From positions 4,376,017-4,440,016 of the forward strand of contig NC_091369.1 in the NCBI RefSeq assembly GCF_038502225.1: a stretch of DNA of 64,000 bases. Direction: 5' to 3'. How positions within the stretch are numbered: position 1 is the first letter of the stretch; each line of letters starts with the position of its first letter. This document shows positions 25,301 through 37,300 of the stretch, piece after piece. Both the position numbers and the translations under genes were made by a program. Source of the stretch: Cherax quadricarinatus (taxonomy: Eukaryota; Arthropoda; Malacostraca; Decapoda; Parastacidae). A model generated the notes under the pieces. The model was given only the letters and a program-made list of their open reading frames with translations, searched no databases and was not told the origin of the DNA.

Positions 25301-28300
25301 ACTGCAGTTTACCTGATTGATAAATTTGAATTCAGCAAGATGTGATTGAAAAAAATTTAATTATAATCTGATTTGCATGGAAAAGGAAATGTGAGTAATT
25401 CACCATAAATTACAAAAAAAAGAAGCATTATGGAATTGAGTAACTCATAATAACATGAATGGCCACATGGTAGAATATTGTCTCTCCAGACCTGTAGGTG
25501 ACTCCATTGTCTTTTTGGGGGAGGCCAGTCATCACCAATTGTCCTCTTCCCACCCGTACTATGTTTATCAAAGGGTTATGGATATTTTCATCAACCTGTC
25601 ACATCTCTGAATATTACCCATGGCACCCAGAAAAATGCTGTACTGCTAGTGATGCTGAAGGTGCCAAAAAGAAAGTTAAGTATGAAACTCTGACAGGGTG
25701 GGAGGCAGTTTTGATGGTGGTTACTGTTACTGCCCTCCATGTTTGTACTAGTAATGTACAGGGATATATTAACTCTCTCCACACACTTGCAGATCATCAA
25801 AAGTAGCAACCAGACTATAAGATAAAAGAGATTGTTGCTTCTTTTGAATTTTTAAAGCTATTTTCCAAAAAATTTGTTTGGCTTTTTTTGAAGTTTTAGG
25901 AACACAGCCATAATTTTCCCATATGTTCCTCACTTCAGTTAGTACTAATTTAGGTGAAAAGTTGATTCTCAGGAACATAACCCATGTGTTAACTTGATTT
26001 TACTGTAAAAACAAAATCTTTTCCTTTTAAAAATGGTTAATATAAGCATAGTATAGCCAGAATTTTGTACAATATTCACCCTGCCTCGGTGGGAGACGGC
26101 CGACTTGTTGAAAAAAAAAAAAAAAAAAATCCAATAACTAGATGCCTATGGTCATTCCAGTAATACAGTTTGATATATTCAGAATATTGATAGTTTATAT
26201 GGAATTGATTGTTATTTGTTGTGTAGATAAACTTTTTAAATTGCAGATATGGGCAGTTGTATGGCCTACTACAACGGCTCTTGAACCAGGTCCATGGTGT
26301 CCATGTTCCTCAGAGCAGTGAGGCCTCATTACCCACTCAGTACCACCATAGTCCAACAACTACCACTACTCGTTTAGATCTCAACTGGTACCTGCAACTT
26401 GTAAGAAACAGGTAAATACTTCTTTTTAGCAAACCAGTTGTATCCCACCAAAGCAGGGTGACCCAAAAAGAAAAACAAAAGTCTTTCTTTTTACATTTAG
26501 TAATTTATGCAGGAGAAGAGGTTACTAGCCCCTTGCTCAAACAGGTAAATATTTTCTAAATTGTTTTATAAGCAGGTTAATCAGAGGTAAAGGAAATTCT
26601 TCGATGCTGGTGGAGGACTTCTTTCAGAGATCTGATGTTGTTCTGATCTTCCTTGGATCAAACCTGATTGCCTCCTGTTTCCAGACACTACACAGCCCAA
26701 TGGCAGTGAACATAATAATTATTTGCTGTATTTGAATAGTAAGAGTTTGAACAGAATTTGTAATTTTCAATGTATGGAAGATGGAGGAGCATAAGAAAGA
26801 AGGAGCATTGCAGCAGACCTACTGGTCCAAGCTAGGCAAGTCCAGCTCACACCCAAGAATCCTTTTGAGCCTTAATTCATAGCTTTCATACTTATCTTAT
26901 TAAGAATTATCTTATTTGAGGATTAAAATATTGTATATACACTACTAACTATTTTTAATAATAATAGCAATTGTATCAGTATTGATAATGATGTTATAGT
27001 AGATCACTGACAATACTTAGCACATACTATATATTTTTCTTTCAACAAATCAGCCGTATCCTACCGATGGGGGGGGGGGGGGCTCGAAAGGAAAAATGAA
27101 AGTTTCTCCTTTAAAAAAAGGAGAAACTTTCATTTTTCCTTTCGAGCCCCCTCCCCCCCCCCTTTGCTCCTGGCATTTTAGTCGCCTCGTATGACACTCA
27201 TGGCTTACGAAGGAAGAATTCTGTTCCACTTTCCCATGGAGATGTGGAACAGAATATGATATATGTGCTGTATATATAAGTGCAGTGATAAATATGTAGA
27301 GACAAAATATGTAAAGATGGTTGGATTGGTTTTGCAGATGTATGCAGGGAGAAGGAGGTGGGCTGGAGTGTGGCCAGCTGTTGAGTCAGCTGGAGTATAG
27401 TGAAATTATCAACATTATGTCTGGGAAAACATTCAATGCTGCCATGCTGACACACACCCTGAGATTGGGACTTACCACTACCCTACAGGTACTTGTACAC
27501 TGTATATATTTATTACAAAAGTATTGATCATAATACTCTTTAAAATTTAAGAGTGATTATGCATTACAGTAGATCATTGATTATTTTGCCCCTTTGGCAG
27601 GAGTGGGTGCTAGACTGCTGGGTAATTTTGGAAGCCAGATAACCAATCACCAAATAATACTGGACAATAACAAATGAATATAAATGATTGTTTGTGTGGC
27701 CTCTGCCATTTCCCAATTATTTGTTGGTCCTTCTGTTTTTTTTTGTGGTTCTCATGAGCAGTTGTTTGATATTAATATCTAATGATAATTCGGTCTGGTA
27801 TCTGTCACTTTGTTATGTAAATGGTTCAGAAAACTGACAAGTTGATGAATGAGACACTCGTGCAACACTTGGGTATCTTTATTGTGGAAACATTTTGCCA
27901 ACCATTGGCTTCCTCTGCCACTGAGGAAGCCAACTGGCAGTTGTGAGCTTTAGGAATCACTTACCATGAGTTCAAGCCCCACCCATTCTGTGATTTAGTG
28001 TAATAGTGTGTCTTTATGTAAAATATTTTGAAAATAGTCATATGAACAGGGGCAGTACCAGGGAAAAGAGGGGATGAAGCACTCAAAAATTCTAGCTTTT
28101 CAAAGCTTCCCTAATAAAAACATTAATGCTGGTTCAAGTCCCCTTAGACCCCTCGTCCAACTAAACTGCCACCCCTAAGCCTCTCCTATATAAAACTTCT
28201 GGAGCCACCCCTGAATACAAACTCATTTACCAATACTACACAAATAACCCAGGTATATATAGTAGAAAGAAGCATATGATAATGTTTTGGTCCACTTCTT

Positions 28301-31300
28301 TCTCTTATGGGCAGGTTTTTTGTGTATTCCAGTCAGGGTATTGTACATTTTTATTCTTTATTTACAAATATTCTTTTTAATTATGTTATTGATTATTTTA
28401 ATATAAAATACCAGGCCAACAGAGACTGGGGTGATTGTAACAGTTCAGTGGAGACAGGTGACAGTGAAGAGTGCAGCAGTGGTAGTGGCACTGGGGAAGC
28501 TCCCTTGTACACTGCCAGCAAAGTAATATTGCTTCAACATCTAGCCCAGGTTGCTGGCTCCTTACCACGCCCACATCACACCTTCACCCCAGGTATGATT
28601 CACTAATGAATATTCCAAGCAGTGAGTACAGCCTCTCTTAACTTAGAGACGTACTCATTTACCGACACCTCAGACTTACGACAGGCTCTCTGACCAGTAT
28701 TCATTTTTTTTTTCAACAGACTGACCGTATCCCACTAAGGCAGGGTGGTCCAAAAAGAAAAACGAAAGTTTCTCTTTTTAAATTTAGTAATTTGTACAAG
28801 AGAAGGGATTACTAGCCCCTTGCCCCCGGCATTTTAGTCACCTCTTACAACACGCATGGCTTACGGAGGAAGAATTCTGTTCCACTTCCCCATGGAGATA
28901 AGAGGAAATAAACAAGAACAAGCACTAGAAAGAAAATAGAAGAAAACCCAGAGGGGGTGTGTATATATATGCTTGTATACATGTATGTGTAGTGTGACCT
29001 AAGTGTAAGAAGAAGTAGCAAGATGTACCTGGGCGGTTGCTGTCTACCAACCTACTACCTATAAAACCAGTATTCATATCTAAATAATGTATATTAGAGC
29101 TGATTTCCTCTATTCTGTTTATTTCAATGTACAGTACACTACTGTATAAACATTTAAAAATATGCCAGAAATGTTGTTATAAATAGTGCAAAGGTGACAT
29201 AAAAACAATATCAGAGATGATTGACACAAACTCACTACCATTATAGTATGCTCCTCACTTAGCGACAAATTTGTTTAACAAGGTGGTCTCAGGAACGGAA
29301 CTCCGTTGTTAAGTGAGGAGAGGCTGTATTATATCATAACGTTGATAGTGTACCTAGGTAGTAGGTTGGTAGACAGCAGTCACCCAGAGAGGTACTACCG
29401 TCCTGCCAAGTGAGAGTAAAATGGAAGCCTGTAATTGTTTTACATGATGGTAGGTTTGCTGGTGTCTTTTTTTTCATCTCATAAACATGAAAGATTTCAG
29501 GCATGTCTCACTACTTCTACTTACACTTAGGTCACACTACACATGCATGTACAAGCATATATATACAAACACATCTCTGGGTTTTCTTCTATCTTACTAG
29601 TTCTTGTTCTTGTTTATTTCCTCTTACCTCCATGAGGAAGTGGAACAGACTTATTCCTACGTAAGCCATGCGTGTCGTAAGAGGCGACTAACATGCCAGG
29701 AGCAAGGAGCTAGTAACCCCTTCTCCTGTATACATTACTAAAGTTAAAAAGAGAGACTTTCGTTTTTCTTTTTTGGGCCACCCTGCCTCAGTGGGATATG
29801 GCTGGTATGTTGAAAGAAGTAGTTAATAGTGTATAGTACAGTGGACCCCCGGTTTACGATCAGCTCCCAATGCGACCAATTATGTAAGTGTATTTATGTA
29901 CGTGCGTTCGTATGTGTATGTTTGGGGGTCTGAAATGGACTAATCTAATTCACAATATTCCTTATGGAAACAAATTTGGTCAGTACTGGCACCTGAACAT
30001 ACTTCTGGAATGAAATAATATCGTAAACCGGGGGTCCACTGTACTTATAAGCTGGTGAATAAGACACGTGCAACACTTAGGGTATCTTTATTTTGATATA
30101 GAGATACCCCAGGTATTGTCTTAGTTCATCATCGAATATTATTTCTTAGCAGTTCATGAAGAATAAAAGTCACATGGGTGGAACAGTTCACTGCTGTCTC
30201 ACATTCTGAGGTTTCACTTACAAACCACAGTTTATAAGTGATACTTTAGGTGATGTTCTGGACCTGGTCCTGGGTCGTTTTCAAGTCACTTGTGACTTTA
30301 TAATGGTCTGAGATGGTCTAAAACTTTTTCTAATGTTTTAACTCAAAATTTTGGGGTAGTTGTGAATTTGCAGTTCACTTTCATTTGTAACCTTTAAACA
30401 TGTGTGGCTGAAAATAAAATCACATTAAATAATCAAGTCTCTCCTTGAGATATTTTCAGGGTAAATTTTTTGTGTTGCAAACACTGTATCAAAATTTATT
30501 TTCCTCATTAGTTGAAGGTCTGATGGTGTTCAAAAACTTAAAATAAGTATTAATTTATGTACAGTATATGGAATACAGTTTTCTTAAATTGGCTTTCCAG
30601 GTAATCTACAAAATGGGTTCAATATACTTTATAAAAAATTATATTTAGCAAAAAATCTTCAGCCAGAGATTGATGCTTTTATTTGCCAAGGAAACAAAAT
30701 GTGTAACTTTAAATTTAGTTTTGTCATGCAAATAATGATTTTCTAATTATCAAGTTTATCATTTACTGACATGTATTTTCAATAGCCTTAATGATGATGT
30801 TATTTTTTATACATGCACACCTGCAAACCCAGAAAATTTATAACCATTCAAAAGGTATTTTAGGTAAATAATGGATGACTATCACAAGCTGGAAATTTTT
30901 GATAAAATGTTAACTAATTAAGCTATTATCATAGAGTATTTTACTTTCTTTCATCAGCACTTATCTCTTCTCAGGTGGAGGAAACAAATACAGTGAGCGA
31001 GTGTGCAAGCTGCTGTCTGGCGACGATGGTATTGGTAGTGTGGTGGATACACTGGCTCCAGCTGTAGTGGAGTACCTTACTTCAATGACACGTCTTCCCT
31101 GGGGTGCCCAGGTCTTGCCGGACAACTCGGAGCATATACTGCGGTTTGCTCTCTTGGCTATGGAGGTGAGTCACGTATATTGGTGGAGGATGGATAAAAA
31201 CGTTGCAGTACTGTGGCTAGAACAAATCACAAATAACCCACACTTAGAAAAAGAAAACTTATGAAGTTTTTGTCCATTCTGTACCTTTTCAAGTCACAGT

Positions 31301-31324
31301 TATCTTCTGACCTATGCTTTTTCT

Positions 31325-31358
<34 letters not shown>

Positions 31359-34300
31359 TCTTTATTTCTACAAGTACATGTACAAGGTATACAGGCCTAG
31401 CCACATGTTATGCAGAGGATTTCCCGGAAATTGGGTCAGTTGGTGGGATTCTACAAGTACATGTACAAGGTATACAGGCCTAGCCACATGTTATGCAGAG
31501 GATTTCCCGGAAATTGGGTCAGTTTTGTCCCAAGATGTGATCCACACCAGTCGACTAACACCCAGGTACCCATTATTACTGACGGGTGAACATAGACAAC
31601 CGGTGTAAGGAAACATGTCCATGTTTCCATCCCTTCACTGGGAATCAAACCCAGACCCTCACCACGTGAAGCAAGAGCTTTTGCCACCAGGTCACGGGGA
31701 ACTGTGTTGCTTGGGCGTTCCTTGACAATGGTTCAGGATGAACCACACTGTCGTCATGAGTTCATTTAATCGCAGGTTATTTGTGATTATTGGAAGAGCT
31801 TCAAGTTTTACAAGATGCTGAACTTCTGTTGTACAAGTGGGTGTAGTATTAAGTATACTAGCCTCGATCCAGCTTCATTTATTCACTTGTATTGCATACT
31901 TTATTTCAAGATTTTTTAAAATATTAGATACAATGGTAGGGTAGTGGTGGGGTAGGTTGGAGGGGAGGGGGGTAAAGGAGGGCTTGGACTTTCAGCAAGC
32001 GTGCGTGAGCGTGTTAGATAGGAGTGAATGGAAACATGGTTTTTGGGACCTAACAAGCTGTTGGAGTGTGAACAGGGTAATATTTTGTGAAGGGATTCAG
32101 GGAAACCAGTTAGCCAGATTTGGATCCTAGAAGTGAGAAGTACAATGCCTGCACTTTAAAGGAAGGGTTTGGGATATTGGCAGTTTGGAGGGACATCTAA
32201 ACTGTTGTATCTGAGTGCCTCTGCAAAGACAGTGATTATGTATGAGTGATGGTGAAAGTGTTGAATGATGACGAAAGTGTTTTCTTTCTTTTTGGGTCAC
32301 CCTGCCTCGGTGGGAAATGGCCAATGTGTTAAAAAAAAAAAATGGAACATTGCAGGTGGTTTGATTGGGAAAAAGTGCTGTGATAAATCAAGTGTTGGGT
32401 TTATCTGCAGCCATTTGAGAATGGATATCAAGACCTCAAGATTTAAGCTTTAAATGCCAATACTTCACCTAACCTTACATAACACAATACACTCTGGTGC
32501 TCGATAAGGCATACAGATATTTGTGAATGAGTAATATAGTGCCTACTACTTGATTGCTGCTTAGCAAAATACACTACTAGCAAAACTTAATCACACATCC
32601 CTACATGGTTATGACCTTCAGCATATTAGCCTCATATGTTGTATAACATATAAGGATTGCTTTTTGGCTAATGTTAAATCACTTAGGTAGTATTATATTT
32701 GTGATTAATTTTGGTATGAAAGTTTTTCTTGAAACTTTTTTTCTACTCAAGGGTTAATCATCTTTACATAGTTTTTAAAAGTTTCCTCTTCGAAATTTTT
32801 GCATTCTAAAACCCTTGAAACATTTCAGTATCTGCACTGGCAAGTTTGGCTAGGCAGTGTGAGTGTTGAGGTAGCCAGTCTGTGCCTAAACTGTGTGGAT
32901 GCTGTCTTGCGTTGTGGTACTTTATCCGGCCTGTTGGGTCTACCTGACCGGATATCTTATGTCTGTTCTATGGTGGCCGCCCTTCATGCTGCTGCCTCTT
33001 ATCTCGTCAAACCTAGAGCACTTCCAAGGTATGTTAATGTTTCTTTTGCTTATCAACTGTGATAACCAAAGAGAATAACTGCAGTGTATACATTTAGGTA
33101 ATTGAATACTGCACTAGATGAAGAAATGTTATGCAGCATAATATAGAAATCAGAGGTAATAAGCAAAAAACAAAATGTAAATTTAGATGTGTTGGAACTG
33201 AAGGTTTATTACAATACTGTATTTACTCCTAACATTCAGGAGTAAAATGCATTTGTAATAAAACAGGAGATTAGAATGTTTTGAGTGTTGGGGCCTTGAA
33301 CATGCAGAAGACTTGTGTGAGCGTGTTAGATGGCAATGAGTGGAGGCAGGTGGCTTTTATGACCTGATGTGCTGTTGGAATGTAAGCAGGGTAACGTTTA
33401 TGAATTTTTTTTTTTATTAACACATCGGCCATTTCCCACCAAGGTAGGGTGGCTCAAAAAAGAAAAGCTTTTGCCATCATTCACTCCATCACTGTCTTAC
33501 CAGAGGCATGCTTATACTACACTTATAACACTGCAACATTAATGAGACTTGAGTTCAGGAGGCAGGAAAATACACTGTCTGCACTCTGAAGAAGGGTGGA
33601 AATGTTGCAGTTCAGAGGGCCATCTCTGAACTGTGATGTCAGCATTCTTCTGGCAAGAGAGCCATTGAATGAATGATGGTGATGTGTTTCCTCTTTTTTT
33701 TTTTTCTGGGTCACTACATCAATGGGATGTGGCAGATGTATTAAAAAAATGTTAGGAAAAGTGTGAGTGATTTATGTATGCTGTGAATAAAAATTTTTAA
33801 TAATTTAGCTTTTTCTCTTAGTCTTCCACCCAGCTTGACCCAGTGTCTAAATGGAGTAGAGAGCAGCCTGCTGGTGGCTTGCCGAAGACTCATGCAGCTG
33901 GTGTCATGGCTGGAGGCTGGCAACTTGCGGCATCTTCCAGCTTGTATTGCTTACCCAATCAGGTTAGAAACTCATAGCATAATTCATGCAACTTACCCTC
34001 GATCCCAACCCTTCAGGGGAATTTCCTTGATGCTGGTGAAGGCCTCTTGATTGGAACCACCCTTCCCTTCCTTGGATCAAACCAGATTACCTCCTATTTT
34101 CCAGGTGTTGTATGACTCATGTGGGTTTAGCACTACCCCAGAATACTACTACTACTACTATCAACAAACCGGCTGTATCCCACCGAGGCAGGGTGACCCA
34201 AAAAGAAAAACAAAAGTTTCTCTTTTTAACTTCAGTGATGTATACAGGAGAAGGGATTACCAGCCCACACATGGCTTACGGAGGAAGAATTCTGTTCTAC

Positions 34301-37300
34301 TTCGAAGCCCCATGGAGAAATACTGCTACTATTAGTACTGATAATAATCTTCTCCATGGGAAAATGGAATAGAATTCTTCCTTTGTAAGCCATGTGTGTC
34401 ATAAGAAGCAACTAAAATGTTGGGAGTAAAGGGCTAGTAAACCCTTCTCCAGTATACGTTACTAAATTTAAAAAGAGAAACTTTTGCTTTTCTTTTTGGG
34501 TCACCCTGCTCAGTGGGATATTTCCGATTTGTTGAAAAAAAAAATCATCTTAGGCACTCATTTTTTATTAAATATTGTATGTAATATTTGCATTTGTGTT
34601 ATAAAACCAAGCAAGATTTTTCATGACGTAGATTTGTATAAATAGTTAATGTATGATATTTATAGTACTTTTTGGAACTTGATCTGTATTTTCAGGGGCA
34701 TTGTGATGGGTTTGGGGCGCATGCCAGTGGTGAACAGTATTGTGAGAATACCTCCTGACATGTGGAGACTAGGTTGGGCTCCACAGTTCTTCGGAGAACA
34801 TGGTACAAATTTACCGCCTATTCAGGTAGAATTTCTGCAAGAAACTGATGTTCTCAAGCAGTTTATATTTAGGTAAGCTGTTACCTCGGATCATTTATTA
34901 TTGCAATTTTAGGGATGGTTTAGAATGCTTTATTGCAACTTTAAGGGTAATTTATAATGCATTTTAGCAACTTTAGGGGTCATTAGGAGTACATTATTAC
35001 AATTTTAGGGATGGTTAAGAATGCATTGTAATTTTAAGGGTAGTTTAGAATGCTTTATTGCAATTTTAGGGTTTCTGTATTGTCACAGAAGTATGACAGT
35101 TGACTTTTGAATTGCAGAGTTTCTCCTTCTCTATTTTCCTTACAAATATTGCTTTGCTGGTCCTTAACCCACGTCTCCATCTGTAGTCTCTTAATTCAAC
35201 ATTAATGAATACATACAACACACCTCGTCATTCATGGACCCATCTGCGAGCTTTTCTGCTCCCAGATATCTAAATACATTTACTCTTTCCACATTCCTTC
35301 TAATCTGATGGCCAGTATTTCACTACCTAAAGCTTCCATTACTCTCATCTTGCTCTCTGTTTGTGTTCACTTAATCTTCTTTTGCACAGCTTCTCAAACT
35401 CTCACACTTCTTATGTTTTTTATATATATTTTGCTTTACTGTATCATTTTTTTTGTTTTCCATTCTGAAATAAGTAAGAAGGTTCACAACTTTTTACTAC
35501 CAGTCTGTTTTGGCACTTTATTAGGGACTCTAGAAATGCTTGCAGTGTTTCTTGAAATTTTTTGCATTTTTGTTTGACAGTGACACATGAATCAATTGTC
35601 TTTCAATTAGGTGTACATGTTTTGTCTCAGTAAGTTAGCACAATTAATAGGAAGTGGACAGTACAACCATATTAAACTAGAGGAAACAGAGAAGGGTACT
35701 AAAATTTTAAATTTTCTTTCTGTGTTTACCTTAGAAACTTCAGCCATTGTAGTTCCTCAAATATTCAGACAAATTTGGCACTTATGTCTCATGAAATTGT
35801 AATGACACAATTGCAAACAAACCATACCACGGGCGGGATTTGAACCCGCAGTCAGAGAGTCTCAAAACTCTGGAGTTTTGAGACTCTCTGACTGTGGGTT
35901 CAAATCCCGCCCGTGGTATGGTTTGGCACTTATGTATTATTTTTTCTATTCTAAATAGTTGTTAATTCATGTTTGGGTTTTTCAGAATGGAACTTTTTGG
36001 TTGGATAGGACGGCAACAATTTGAAGAGACCTGGATGGCACTGTTATCAGTGCTAAATTCTACTCCTAGTGAGAATACCCCAGCAGAGGAACTACCTTTC
36101 ATTAATCTGGTAATTTTCTACATCAGGAAGATGTATAATTTTGTCATGCCATTCAGTCATCCAGATGGTGGCTGGATGGTCAAGGATGTCATTATTAGAG
36201 CTAAGAAAACAGGCAGTGGAACATAATTAAGGATGAATAACTAAAGTGCTCAGTAATAACCCACATGGAAACAGAAACACAGGAGGTTGATTGATCTATA
36301 TATTTTGACCCCCTTTCTGGGATCCCTTTCAGCTAAAGAGGATCCGAGAAGGGGGTTGAAATATACATATCAATCAACCTCCTGTGTTTCTATTTCCATG
36401 CATAATTAAGGATAATTGAATGCCAGGTAATCTATCAGTTATTGTAATTGAATGTAAGCTCTGTTTCAGTAGCAGTTGTAATAGTCTTGGCACTCACTCA
36501 GATGGAAACCTTACTGATATTAGGCATTGTTCTCTTGCAGAGTTTGTCGCTGGCCGTACGAGGAATCACTGCACTTTTGGTTCAGACCCTTCTATTACCC
36601 ACACCTGGCAACCCTCACAGCGGCAACCTATTAAGTATCCCAAGAGACAAACCTCCACACTACCTGACTTCTAAGTGTGTATAAAGTACTCTTATCTGTT
36701 AATGCTATTAAAGATATAAGTAAACATTTACAATTGATTGTTTCTTGACATACATTCTGTATAAAATTAAAATATCTTAATAACAGTTGCTCCAGTCTTT
36801 TTTAACTAGTCGGCCGTCTCCCACCGAGGCAGGGTGACCCAAACAAGAAAGAAAATCCCCAAAAAGAAAATACTTTCATCATCATTCAACATTTTCACCT
36901 CACACATAATCACTGTTTTTGCAGAGGTGCTCAGAATACAACAGTTTAGAAGCATATATGTATAAAGATACACAACATATCCCTCCAAACTGCCAATATC
37001 CCGAACCCCTCCTTTAAAGTGCAGGCATTGTACTTCCCATTTCCAGGACTCAAGTCTGGCTATATAAAAATAACCGGTTTCCCTGAATCCCTTCACTAAA
37101 TATTACCCTGCTCACACTCCAACAGATCGTCAGGTCCCAAATACCATTCGTCTCCATTCACTCCTATCTAACACGCTCATGCATGCCTGCTGGAAGTCCA
37201 AGCCCCTTGCCCACAAAACCTTTACCCCCTCCCTCCAACCTTTTCGAGGACGACCCCTACCCCGCCTTCCTTCCCCTACAGATTTATACGCTCTCCATGT

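Noticed and set aside
25498..25806. Possible separate small gene in the intron between exons t and u
   Set aside because: About 100 open codons, but no homology, no splice or poly(A) context and ordinary AT-rich surroundings.
31540..31700. tRNA gene on the minus strand
   Set aside because: A and B box-like words are present but the stems do not pair, and the element has a TAA tail and relatives elsewhere, so it is a SINE.
35821..35922. tRNA gene
   Set aside because: A B-box is present but there is no cloverleaf or anticodon arm; the sequence is a palindrome of a tRNA-derived SINE.
36448..36540. 5' extension of HTT exon ac, as the frame is open upstream
   Set aside because: The extension has no counterpart in vertebrate HTT, and a strong acceptor (TTCTCTTGCAG) lies at 36540 exactly where homology begins.
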